DNA from: Dendrolimus kikuchii
Taxonomy: Eukaryota > Arthropoda > Insecta > Lepidoptera > Lasiocampidae
NCBI GenBank assembly: GCA_019925095.2
Contig: CM034388.1
Location: 27,968,934-28,032,933, forward strand
Reading direction: 5' to 3'
Length of the DNA: 64,000 bases
The notes beneath the pieces were generated by a model. That model did no database searches. It saw nothing but the letters and a program-made list of their open reading frames with translations, and was not told where the DNA came from. Both the position numbers and the translations under genes were made by a program. Below, piece after piece: positions 54,907 to 64,000 of the stretch (the first letter of the stretch is position 1; each line of letters opens with the position of its first letter).

Positions 54907-55469
54907 AAAAGACAGCCTTGCGTTACCCTGCCCTGCGTTCTTATAAAACATACATATAAACAGAGAAGTTTTTGACAAAAATAAAGAACACATGTTACGA
55001 CGTAATTATTTGTCAGTCGTCTAATTTTATTCTGAAAATGTTGATATAAAAAGTTAGTAGATTAATGAAGAACTAGGCAATAAATTAAAGTTCAAAAACT
55101 TGAACTTAATGTATATTTACTTTTGAACAATATCGTGTGACATAAGAACTTTGCTGGGCTCATGTTACGAACACTTCTCTCCACATGATACCATGTTCGA
55201 ACAACGTCTCAAGGTATATTTTTCATTTTGAATGTTAGTGAAATTAAAATTACATGGAGTTGGGCCTTTCCGTAATTGTAAGTAGTAGTTAACAGAAAAT
55301 GGTTTTAATTTTTTATTTTTTTATTAATTCAGCATACATAACCCCTTTCGTGTGTCAAAAAAGGGCGGTCTTATCCTAGACCACTATTACATACTATATA
55401 ATACAAAATTTACTTATTTTCTAATATATGCATATTATTACTACTGGGTTTTCTACTTATTATATCTTC

Positions 55470-55779
55470 TCTTATATATAGAAATGAATCGTAGAAATGT
55501 ATGTACGCACAAAACTTGAGAACAACTTTACCGATTTTGATTAAACTTTTTGTGTGTGTTTGGGTGGGTTATATTTATAACTGGAACCGGTAGGTGGCGC
55601 TGGGATCGGGTTCTAGGATCCTCCTAATCTCCTGAGTCAATTTTGATGATTTTGTTTTTGTGTGTTTAAGTGGGTCCCCGGATGGTTTAGATTCACAATT
55701 GGAACCAGTAGGTGGCACTAGAATCGGGATCTAGATTTTTATTTTTTCAGAGCAGGACACCGTCTGCCAGTACAGCTAG
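55470..55779 (+). mobile_element. Helitron-like element related to family H1, about 310 bp
   Basis: TCTTATATATAGAAATGAATC to the GCAGGACACCGTCTGC hairpin and CTAG at 55776-55779. It holds two copies of GGTAGGTGGCGCTGGGATCG-like text, so an internal duplication. Confidence 0.72.
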
Positions 55780-55834
55780 TTTAATTGATTTCTATATGTT
55801 TAAATACTATTGTATATGATACTTACTTATGTTT

Positions 55835-56228
55835 ATACTATATGGTTGGATTAGGTTGGAAATGATTGGGAGTTGTTGGGTTATACTGGGAACAGACCGC
55901 CTCATGCCTAGAGAGCTTGAAGATGCCGGGGGATAAAAGTAGTTCCCCGGCAGTGAAAGAGGCCTCCTGGGGCCCACGCCTGCCAGGGCTGCAGAGAGGA
56001 TAGGTCATATCCTCGTAGAACTGGCATAAGGGAAGGACGGAAAACCCAGGGGTTTTAGTGGGTATCCCTAACTGGGGAGTGGTAATAGCATGGCACCAGT
56101 TCTGGCTGGGTATGCTAGTACCACCCCGATCTGGCGAATCCCACACACTGGTCACGAATTATCCCCCTAGGCTTCTATGCCTGTCGCGGTTTATGTCTTC
56201 AAAAGGATTTCCCATGGTTAAAAAAAAG
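55835..56228 (+). repeat. R1-type LINE 3' untranslated end
   Basis: GGGCCCACGCCTGCCAGG, CCCAGGGGTTTTAGTGGG, TAACTGGGGAGTGG, then GAAGACATAAACCGCGACAGG (complement seen) and an A run. The same sequence in the other orientation is at 61041-61330, downstream of an R1 coding end. Confidence 0.65.
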
Positions 56229-56328
56229 TATATTGGGAAGAGAGAAGGAGAATACTTATTTATTTAAACTTTTACATAGATAAATATTTGGAACAACTTT
56301 CCACCACCATATCCGGTGGCGACCCGGG

Positions 56329-56375
56329 AACCATTTTCTGTTTCAGCAGAATGACCGGTGAAACAGAAAATGGTT
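56329..56375. repeat. Perfect 17-bp inverted repeat
   Basis: AACCATTTTCTGTTTCA and its exact complement, separated by 13 bases. Confidence 0.8.
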
Positions 56376-56639
56376 ACCATATGAACTCTGTGGGTTACCG
56401 TCGCCTATGGAAGTTTGTAACATCAGGGACATTGCCAACGTGTTGCCAGCCTGTAGGATAGGATAGTGGGGATGGGATGGCTGACATGGGACTTCCTGGA
56501 CGCTACACATAATTTTCATAGACCACCCCCGATGGGGATGAAACAAGGGGGAGTGATGGAAGCAGAAAGTGGAGCTCCTGAACTCTAATTTTTTGTATAT
56601 AGGTAGATAAACTTCGCTTTTGACCGACACTTGTTAAAG

Positions 56640-57239
56640 GGAACGCAACAAATCTATAACATGTATATTGTCTGTGGTAGCTTGCTTACTTCCTAAGATG
56701 GCCGACCTCCATTCCGCAAGTGCTCTGCTCTGTGTTCAACTAAAAATTATATTAAAATAGAAACTAGAAACAATCACAGGCTTTCATTTCATTAACACTG
56801 CATCTGATATCAGGTGGAAATGCTAAGACGGAGAAAGTTTACCTGTAGGTGGCTAGGCGGGTGGGTCCTTTGGGGATAGAAAGAAAGAAAGAAAAATGTT
56901 TATTTAAGACAAGATACAAACAGACAAAATAGTAACATAACATTAATTATGGTGTCCTAAAAAGGCCAATGCTCCGCATAATGCTGGTTTCACAACCAGC
57001 GCTGATCTTCCGCGAAGACCTATGAGTAACTGAGTTTACACACAATGTTTACTTGAAACTGCAATTAGTATGTATAATCAAACTTATCATTACAAATCAA
57101 ATAAAAACATAAAAACGCAGACAAATGTAAAAAAAATTCATCGTGTTGTCCGTCGTTTATATAGTCTATTCCAGTTGGTTTTTTTAAAGCTTCAATGTAC
57201 AAACACGGCAAGTTTAGAATTTTATAATATTATTGATGA
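56640..57239. other. Spacer with an old LINE tail
   Basis: 56880-57010 has GAAAGAAAGAAAGAAAAATG and a TTTATTTAAGACAAGATAC block resembling a reversed LINE tail. The rest is unrecognised. Confidence 0.4.
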
Positions 57240-57739
57240 CTAGCTGACCCGGCAAACTTCGTACCGCCTCAGAATCAATAAATAAAAAAAAACTGAATGA
57301 TAATTGCAGAATGTTTCAACATTAGAAAAAAATGTGGTCAAAACTTAACCGGAACAAAAAGAAATCGTAATGAAAAAAAAAGCTTAATTAATTTGATTTC
57401 TGAACGACGGGACGAACATCAAACGTTTGACATTCAAAACCAAAAAAGTGAAAAAAACTTCACTTTTAAATTTAATTTGATTTCTGAACGACTTTTAAAT
57501 TTAATTGATTTCTAAACGACGGGACGATCATCAAATGGTTGACAGGTAGGAATAGTTTGTAAGGGAAAGCGAAATTGTTGCTTTTACTATATTCCAAGCA
57601 TTTTTTTCGTATTTACTCACCTTTTAAACCTTCCCTGGACTTCCACAAATAATTCAAAACCAAAATTAGCCAAATCAATACAGCCGTTCTCGAGTTTTAG
57701 CGAGACTAACGAACAGCAATTGATTTTTATATATATAGA
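57240..57739 (-). mobile_element. Helitron-like element, 500 bp
   Basis: Minus 5' TCTATATATATAAAAATCAA and GTTCGTTAGTCTCGC; 3' GGCGGTACGAAGTTTGCC hairpin, then GGGTCAGCTAG. Flanked by A and T. Confidence 0.8.
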
Positions 57740-58093
57740 TTGATTATCAATATTGCACTTTGTATCATTTGTCTACCACGTTCTAATCTAGTATTAACAA
57801 TAGCTGCTGTTACTAATTACTTAGAAATTATAGATAGCCCAACCTAACTGACCGTGATCTCAATACATATTACCTACGTACAATACATACACGTCAATTT
57901 TAACATACAAAATATTTTGTATGTAACATGATAGTGTTGTATGACGTCCGTACTAAATTCGGACGTTTCGCTTTTAGGCCCGTATCGGGTGACCGTATCA
58001 TCGGGTTACCATTGGCCGGACATTGCGGACTAAGTAGCGTCACGCTGCTAAGACTAGGTATAGGCAGAGTTATGATTTAATGTACAAAAATAT

Positions 58094-58160
58094 AAGAAAG
58101 GAAAAACAATTATTTAGCAAGAAAATGCGTTCTTGCTAAATAAATGTTTTTCTCTTTCTT
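58094..58160. repeat. Inverted repeat, 14-bp perfect core
   Basis: TTATTTAGCAAGAA and its complement around a 6-base loop (AATGCG), extended imperfectly on both sides by GAAAGGAAAAACA and its pair. Confidence 0.75.
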
Positions 58161-58177
58161 GCGAGACATATTACATA

Positions 58178-58865
58178 CTAGTTTACCCCGCGGCTCCGCG
58201 TGTCAATCGATCTATTGCGCTTTATTTCACGTACATAAAACTTAATTCAGTTTTTTACATATAATAAATAAGTAATTACATATAATAATACCAAAGAAAC
58301 TAAGTAACTGCCGAGCAAAATATAGAGGTGAGTCGAAGCCAATCTGGTTTAAAGTAAATACAATCAATGAGATATTGTTTATGAAAATGTAGGTATTTGT
58401 TAGTGAATTGAAAAATCGCGATTGCAGTGTCATCTATTTTCCTAATCCGTCTATTCTAAAGAAACGACTTCATTTATCGAGATAAAATGTATTCTAAGTG
58501 CTAACTCGGGTTATGAGCCAGCACCATGTCGAGTTTCATTCATATACGATCAGTAGTTTCCAAAAAAATGCGTTCGCTGCTTTATCTTTTTTGGTATTTT
58601 CGCCTGTCCCACGTAAACATAATTTATCGGGACAAAAAGTATTCTAAGTTACGCTCCGAAATATAAGCTAGCTATATGACAAGTTTAATTTAAATCCGTT
58701 AAGTAGTTGTCACGTCATGACAGACAGGCAGACAGACAGACAAAATTCTAAAAATTGTATTTTCGGAACTATCTGGTCCGAACAGCCTCCCTGATTTTTT
58801 TCTCATTTTTAAAAGCATTGTAGAAACTCGAACCATTTACAAATTTATTATAGTCTATATTAGGA
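58178..58865 (-). mobile_element. Helitron-like element, 688 bp
   Basis: CTAG at 58178-58181 next to CCCCGCGGCTCCGCG; the other end is TCCTAATATAGACTATAATA on the minus strand. The body includes GACAGACAGACAAAATTC. Confidence 0.65.
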
Positions 58866-58879
58866 TGATAATAATAATA

Positions 58880-59220
58880 ATTACCTCGCGCACGAGATTA
58901 CGGCCATGTGGCATATGGACTCAACGATCATCGTACCGATAGTGGTGTCTGTTAACGGTCTAATAGCGAAGAGCCTCGACCGACACCTAGAGAGGCTCTC
59001 AGTGAAGGGCCAGATGCAGAAGGCGGTTCTCCTGAGCACGGCACGCATTGTGAGGAAGTTCCTGTCTCTGGAGCCTTAACCACCGGTAGCTTGGACCCTA
59101 GGCCCCGCTGCCGACTAACGTCATCTTTTTATATTTTTTTAATATGTGTTTATTTTTTATATATGTATATGTATTAAAAAAACATAAAAAAGAATATAAA
59201 TAAATATATGTGAAATAATA
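58880..59220 (+). pseudogene. LINE family I, C-terminal fragment
   Basis: Frame HMDSTIIVPIVVSVNGLIAK, SLDRHLERLSVKGQMQKAVL, STARIVRKFLSLEP, stop. A conserved C-terminal end of an invertebrate reverse transcriptase. The 3' part, CCACCGGTAGCTTGGACCC, is shared with 45762-45960. Confidence 0.78.
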
Positions 59221-59229
59221 ATAAAGTAA

Positions 59230-59840
59230 TACAGTAAATACGTAACAAACAACTATTAATTGAAATACCTAAAACTTAACTAAGTTATCCTTTAGTTTTA
59301 TTACTTAGTTTTAGTTTTGTATAAACATATACTTGTATATGTTCCGATTGTTTTAAAATAGTCTTTTGTAATTGTAATGGCCTAATACTAACTTCGAAGT
59401 TGACAAGAAATTTGAGAAGAGGAAATCGTTTGATTATTTGCTCAGGCGGTGCCCAGCTACGAACGCCGTAGGCTGCGCCCAGCGTGATGCTCTCTGCAGC
59501 GTCCACGTCATGTAGACGCTATTTAGTCTGTCAAACAAATCTGTCCAATCATACCGAGTGCACGGGAAAAATTGAAATATATTTAGATGTTTCCAAAGTG
59601 ACCATCGTCATTGTTTCCAAAGTGACAACGCCGATACGATGTCGGAAGCGGCGTCATTAACGCTAAACGCCACTTTCAGCATCTGTGGTAGACACTCATT
59701 TGAACAATAACTCTGCAGGATGTACTCGTATATAATATATATGCCCAGGCAAGTCGGCCGTGGTTTTCCCAGAGCGCTACTATCTATTTATTTATAATAT
59801 TATACAATTCTAAATATGCCGTATCTCTACATTGAAGCTA
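59230..59840. other. Unique spacer
   Basis: Contains a duplicated TGTTTCCAAAGTGAC (59590 and 59612). A 73-codon minus-strand frame at 59285-59506 has no recognised domain. Confidence 0.4.
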
Positions 59841-59844
59841 TTTA

Positions 59845-60460
59845 AAAAACCCAACTGGAATAGACTATATAAACAGCGGAGAACACGTTTTTTTTATTTA
59901 TTTCGACTGTTTATCGGTTTGTCTGTTTGTTCGGGATTCACGAAAAAACTACTGGGCCAATTTCGATGAGGTTTGGATTCATACCTCGGGAATTTTTCTG
60001 GGAATGATTTAAATTGGGCAGAGAAAAAAAATCTAATTCCAATATGACTTATTCACTGATCCATAGTATGTAATAAAATGTGTGAGATTATTTTATCCCG
60101 GGAATCCCGTGAGAATTTCCCCGGGAGCTGTTTGTAGTTGTGTGGGTGAAGGGGGGTGCCCCGTACAGGGCGGAGAAGCAAAATGGAATGCTCCTCCGTC
60201 TCAAAGGAAGATCTTCCAGCGAGGCTAATGTTGTTCCTCGCAGGCCTAGTCCTATCTGTTATAGTTGAAAATTTATATATATTCTTTATATGTTTCGGGA
60301 AACGTTTGTGTCATCGATTATTGCACAGCGCCATCTATTGGCTTGTATGCGTTCCACTACATGGGTGCATAAAAATTACCTTATACCGACACAGTTTTCA
60401 CTAAAATGTAGCTGCTTTGCGTCCCCTGAATCCCGCGGGAATTACAGGTCAAGTCTAGTA
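59845..60460 (+). repeat. Interspersed repeat N, uninterrupted copy
   Basis: CTGGAATAGACTATATAAAC, TGTCTGTTTGTTCGGGATTC, GGGAATCCCGTGAGAATTTC, ending AATCCCGCGGGAATTACAGG. Matches 30070-30800. Confidence 0.55.
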
Positions 60461-60779
60461 GTAATATAAAGTTCTACATAAAGCGCGTAAAAATATTTTT
60501 AATATTTCCACGAAACAATGCATCGGCTCCCTTTTTATTACAGATCTCCACGCGCGACCAAAGCCACTGTCCATCAGGTGGTCTGTCTATTTATCTACAA
60601 AATAGAAAAAAAAATGCTAATTTTCAGTTCTAAACCATTTCGGAATTGGTTCGACGATCAAAATTTGCTCCTAATACCTGTTCATAAATTGTAGCTCGAA
60701 AATCCAGCACCGGGTATAACATTACACGTGAAACATAAAAACGTTTTTGTAATTTAATTATTTTTAATTACATAATTTG

Positions 60780-60925
60780 AGAAGATCGCTTAGAAGCGGC
60801 GGCGGTTTCGATGGCGCGGTTTAATTATCGTGAGTTGTCGACACCCGACGCCGCGGCGGCGTTAATTTTGGTGTAACAAAACACGCCCCGTACGCCGACA
60901 TTAGTGTGCGTGCGAAAAAATAACA
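60780..60925. other. Isolated CpG-rich unique block
   Basis: AGAAGCGGCGGCGG, GGCGCGGTTTAATTATCG and CGACGCCGCGGCGGCG in an otherwise AT-rich, repeat-dominated area. A 21-codon frame (MARFNYRELSTPDAAAALIL) with a donor-like TATC|GTGAGT is present, but coding status is unproven. Confidence 0.4.
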
Positions 60926-61034
60926 TGAGAAAATTAATCAAATATGCTGGGTTTCATTATGTTATTTAACGATATATTCTCGTAGGCGTTTTCTTACATT
61001 TTTATTTTTCAACTAAGTGTATATAAGGCTTGTA

Positions 61035-61828
61035 GCATTTTTTTATTTTTTTGGCCAGGGGAAATCCGTTTGAGGACTAAGCCGCGACAGGCACAGAAGC
61101 CTGGGGGGATGTTCGCGACCTGTGTGAGTGTGTGGGATTCGCCTGATCGGGGGTGGCACTAGCGTGCCCGGTCAGAACCAGTGCCACGCTATTGCCACTC
61201 CCCAGTTAGGGATACCCACTAAAACCCCTGGGTGTTCCGTCCTGCGCCTTATGCCAGGGCTACGGGAAATGGGCTGCCCGACTCCGCAGTGCCCTGGCAG
61301 GCGTGGGCCCCCCTCACTGGGCCTCTTCCTATGCCAGGGGACGTATCTCCCGGCTACTACTGTGTCTCATTCTTGCGTGGGGCGGTCTGTAACGCGCCCC
61401 ACGGGAAGAGAGATGAGCGCGCGCGGAACACTCGCGCTCTCATCTCGACGGCATGTGCGGGTGAGTGAGAACCCCTATACCCCTAGGGGCCTCACCCGTG
61501 CCGCCCGCTTACGGTGGCCGAAGGTCTAGCTCGGACCTCCGGCGTCGGCGCGTCCTCCTTTGGCGGGAGCGGAGCAAAGACATACGCTCACGCTCCCGCT
61601 CCGCCTTCTCCTTCGCAAACATGACGTGCTCGCAGAAGGAGGAGACGGCGTCCCATCCGGAGCGGCTCCCGACCATGGTGCGAACCACGGCCGGGAGCGA
61701 AAGGTCCAGTCCGGTGAAGGCGACGAGCTCTCGGCGCTGCTCCGTCCATGCAGGACATTCCTGCAGGGTATGCAGCGCCGTATCCTCGTCGTCTGTGTCG
61801 CAGTGGTGGCACCCTGAGGTTGGATAAG
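61035..61828 (-). pseudogene. R1-clade LINE, 5'-truncated, with 3' UTR
   Basis: The minus-strand frame from about 61825 to 61517 reads CHHCDTDDEDTALHTLQECP (a CCHC-type knuckle), AWTEQRRELVAFTGLDL, WDAVSSFCEHVMFAKEKAER and an Arg-rich end with stop. This is the C-terminal pattern of R1-type elements. The 3' UTR follows to a T-rich (A-rich on the sense strand) end near 61041. Strikingly GC-rich. Confidence 0.85.
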
Positions 61829-61917
61829 GCTTGTAGCAACGCCAACGTCCGACGACGATTTTTCGGGCGATAGCGGGGATTTCTTAGATGCGGTCGTTTT
61901 TCAGATGCATTATTGTT

Positions 61918-62231
61918 TTTTTATTTTATTGCAGGAGTTCAGCAGACATGCAGACGGCCCACTTGATGGAAAGCGGTTACCATCGCCTATGGACATTTGC
62001 AACACCAAAGGTGCTACAAATGCGCTGCTGCTCTCTTAAGGAAGACTGGAACCTGGTCACTAATGCCGGAACACAACTCAAGGTTGTTATGGCGACATAC
62101 TCTAGACCAGGGGTGGTAGCCATCCAGTCGGGCAAATGCCCTACCACCTGGTTGTGGGTTGTTTTGTCACCTCTTACGACGGGCCGCCCGGCCGCAGGAA
62201 ATTGTATTCTTTCTCCGTTCCTGGACGAATA
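61918..62231 (-). mobile_element. Retroposon A, copy 12
   Basis: Poly(A) side TTTTATTTTATTGCAGGAG; 5' side CCGTTCCTGGACGAAT. Near full length. Confidence 0.88.
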
Positions 62232-62451
62232 GTTTGTTGTTGTGTTGGTGTTTTATAATAAAATAAAGTAGTATTTAAAAATATATATATTTATCTCGTT
62301 TTCTGCTGTTCTCGTGTTTGGTTTCATGTCAATAATTTGAAGGTGATTTGGTAGATTCTTTTCTTACTTAAAATAACTATAGAAAACATAGAAAAAAACC
62401 ACATTACGTCTCATATCGTGAAGATATATATTTTTTTTTGGTAAATTATTA

Positions 62452-62596
62452 CATACATACATACATAACTTCACGCCAGTTCCCTTGCGGGGTAGGCACG
62501 AACAACAGAGTGCCATTTAGGCTCATTCTTACACACCTCACTTGCTTCTTTGACATTCATAACTCTTATCATGCAAGCTTGTCTGTTCTTAAGGCT
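62452..62596 (-). mobile_element. LINE family B 3' end with 12-bp target-site duplication
   Basis: (CATA)n through CCAGTTCCCTTGCGGGGTAG to TCTTAAGGCT. GGTAAATTATTA at 62440-62451 and 62597-62608. Confidence 0.88.
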
Positions 62597-62870
62597 GGTA
62601 AATTATTATTGATCAGTAATTACCAACGAAAAGTTGTTTCGTTTGCACACCATTTTCGAACTTTTGCGGCAATAGGAGCCTTAAACAGCAAGCACATAGC
62701 GCTTTTTAAACCTAATTTTGGCGTCTCGTTTTGGAACTTAGCGTATATATAAATATACCATTGTACAATAGGGTAATTTTAAATAAAAAACTAACATAAA
62801 AAATATTTAAAAACAAGCTTATATTTGAAGTACTTCAAACCCATCATTTATAGTTAAACAATTTTATATA

Positions 62871-63235
62871 CTAGTGATCGCCCAGTGGTCGAAATTTGAC
62901 CATAATTAATTTAAATTATATGTTTGAACATTATTAAGGTTCTGTTGTTAAAGACTATACTTCTATAATCACAGATTTCGCCAAGGCTACACTGTTAATT
63001 TGACTTTAACAGTAAACAAAAAAGTATATATGCGCGTGTGTGTCAAATACATGGTAGTGTGTGTAATGTTTCTTTTATTGATTTAATGTATTTTTTGTGC
63101 ATAATTAAAAAAAATATAGCATTCTGCACTCCTTATCTATATAAACTATAAGTGTGCGAAATTTCATACTCCTCCGTCCGCGCAATTTTTGCAAAAAGGG
63201 GTACAAAGTTTTTGCTTCACGTATTAATATAATGA
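62871..63235 (-). mobile_element. Helitron-like element (family H2), 365 bp
   Basis: CTAG at 62871-62874 and, on the minus strand, the 5' end TCATTATATTAATACGTG. Uninterrupted at the site where the 51140 copy carries a nested element. Confidence 0.8.
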
Positions 63236-63554
63236 TTATGAAAGTTTGTTGCGACATTTTCATTTGTAAAAGAGATCGACCTTTGTATGAAAGTACGGCG
63301 CCCAAGTCTTCTATTCGTCCGCTCAGGAAACACGATAATTATTTCATGAATGGTGAAAGACACATACAAACTTGGACGATCTCTAATTTCTTTAATAATA
63401 TTTTTCTTTTTTATATATTTTTTTCCATTTGTATTGTCATCAGGACTGAAGAAGCGTGCAAAATTGCAAAGTCGTAAGTATAAAGGAACCGACTATAATT
63501 TGGATCGCATGATGATCTACACAACAAACAACTAATATAATGTATGTATATTAA

Positions 63555-63745
63555 TCATTATATTAATAATATGTATAAGCAAAAACTTTGTACCCATTTT
63601 TACGAAAATTGCGCGGACGGAGGAGTATGAAATTTCGCACACTTATAGTTTATATAGAGGAGTGCAGAACGCTAATATTTTTAAAAAATTGTACATAAAA
63701 AAAAAATTAAATCAATAAAAAAAAAAACATTACACACACTGTTTT
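63555..63745 (+). mobile_element. Helitron-like element (family H2), inverted and 3'-truncated
   Basis: TCATTATATTAATAATATG, GCAAAAACTTTGTACCC and TTGCGCGGACGGAGGAG. Head-to-head with 62871-63235; the hairpin end is missing. Confidence 0.75.
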
Positions 63746-64000
63746 TCACATTTCACTGATGCGAATGAGGTTTAAAAAACCGACTTATCAAAGATCTTTA
63801 AAATATGTATTTTTATTTATGTTTGAAAACGGAGAAAAGTAAAGTTTACTAAGATTAATATTTAGCCCATTTTCTTACTGATCAGGGCTTTTGTTCCATT
63901 CTGTACATCCAAACTGTAAATAATGATTGTCTGACGATGACATAATTTTATATATAGGCTTAGTAACAATATATGTACGTGAAGAAATACAATAGAGTAG

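Noticed and set aside
56343..56630. 95-codon minus-strand frame
   Set aside because: It overlaps an old LINE-tail sequence and a short inverted repeat; no domain.
57297..57515. 72-codon plus-strand frame, Asn/Lys-rich
   Set aside because: Low-complexity translation antisense to a Helitron-like element.
59285..59506. 73-codon minus-strand frame (MDAAESITLGAAYGVRS...)
   Set aside because: The first half looks coherent, but no family, splice sites or start context support it.
60156..60404. 82-codon frame with a hydrophobic stretch
   Set aside because: It sits inside interspersed repeat N, whose other copy does not keep the frame.
61128..61529. 133-codon open frame on the plus strand
   Set aside because: It lies antisense to the R1-type LINE 3' UTR. 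The length is explained by GC-rich sequence.
61560..61845. Several overlapping long frames on both strands
   Set aside because: Only the minus-strand frame with the CCHC knuckle matches a protein family; the rest are shadows in GC-rich DNA.

Overview
This window looks like nuclear DNA from an insect, almost certainly a moth or butterfly (Lepidoptera). It is AT-rich, its genes have short exons with GT-AG introns, and most of the rest is transposable element sequence of types I associate with lepidopteran genomes: short Helitron-like elements ending in a hairpin plus CTAG, R1-clade and RTE-like LINE fragments, and a tRNA-derived SINE. Nothing bacterial, organellar or CRISPR-like is present.

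Four protein genes can be rebuilt from splice sites, reading-frame phase and family resemblance. (1) TMEM39, an ER multi-pass membrane protein, minus strand, eight exons from 17358 down to 2324 (about 514 aa if the first exon is right). (2) LYRM2, a mitochondrial LYR-motif protein, plus strand, two exons, 18546 to 19963 (86 aa), divergent from TMEM39. (3) The site-2 protease (MBTPS2/S2P), minus strand, two exons, 25077 to 23515 (494 aa), with HELGH and MDG active-site motifs. (4) A small THAP-domain zinc-finger protein, minus strand, three exons, 28299 to 27084 (129 aa). A CpG-rich block around 31.7-32.8 kb holds what looks like the promoter and first coding exon (32010-32084, plus) of a further gene whose remaining exons I could not find.

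Layout: 0-17.4 kb is TMEM39 with introns full of repeats; 17.4-20 kb is a shared upstream region and LYRM2; 20-23.5 kb repeats and AT-rich spacer; 23.5-28.5 kb S2P and the THAP gene with an R1 fragment between their 5' sides; 28.5-31.7 kb repeats; 31.7-33 kb a CpG-rich promoter block; 33-64 kb is almost entirely repeats and AT-rich spacer, presumably the long first intron of the 32010 gene or intergenic.

The more unusual observations are: an eight-unit 32-bp minisatellite starting exactly at the exon-6 splice donor of TMEM39, each unit carrying a donor-like site; two identical-length (212 bp) Helitron-like elements joined head to tail with no spacer; a Helitron inside another Helitron whose empty site is also in the window; a set of perfect or nearly perfect long hairpins (two of them back to back at 26.5 kb); a ~310-bp poly(A) retroposon in 12 copies with a recurrent 70-codon open frame; and a LINE family with a (TATG)n tail whose copies carry readable target-site duplications.
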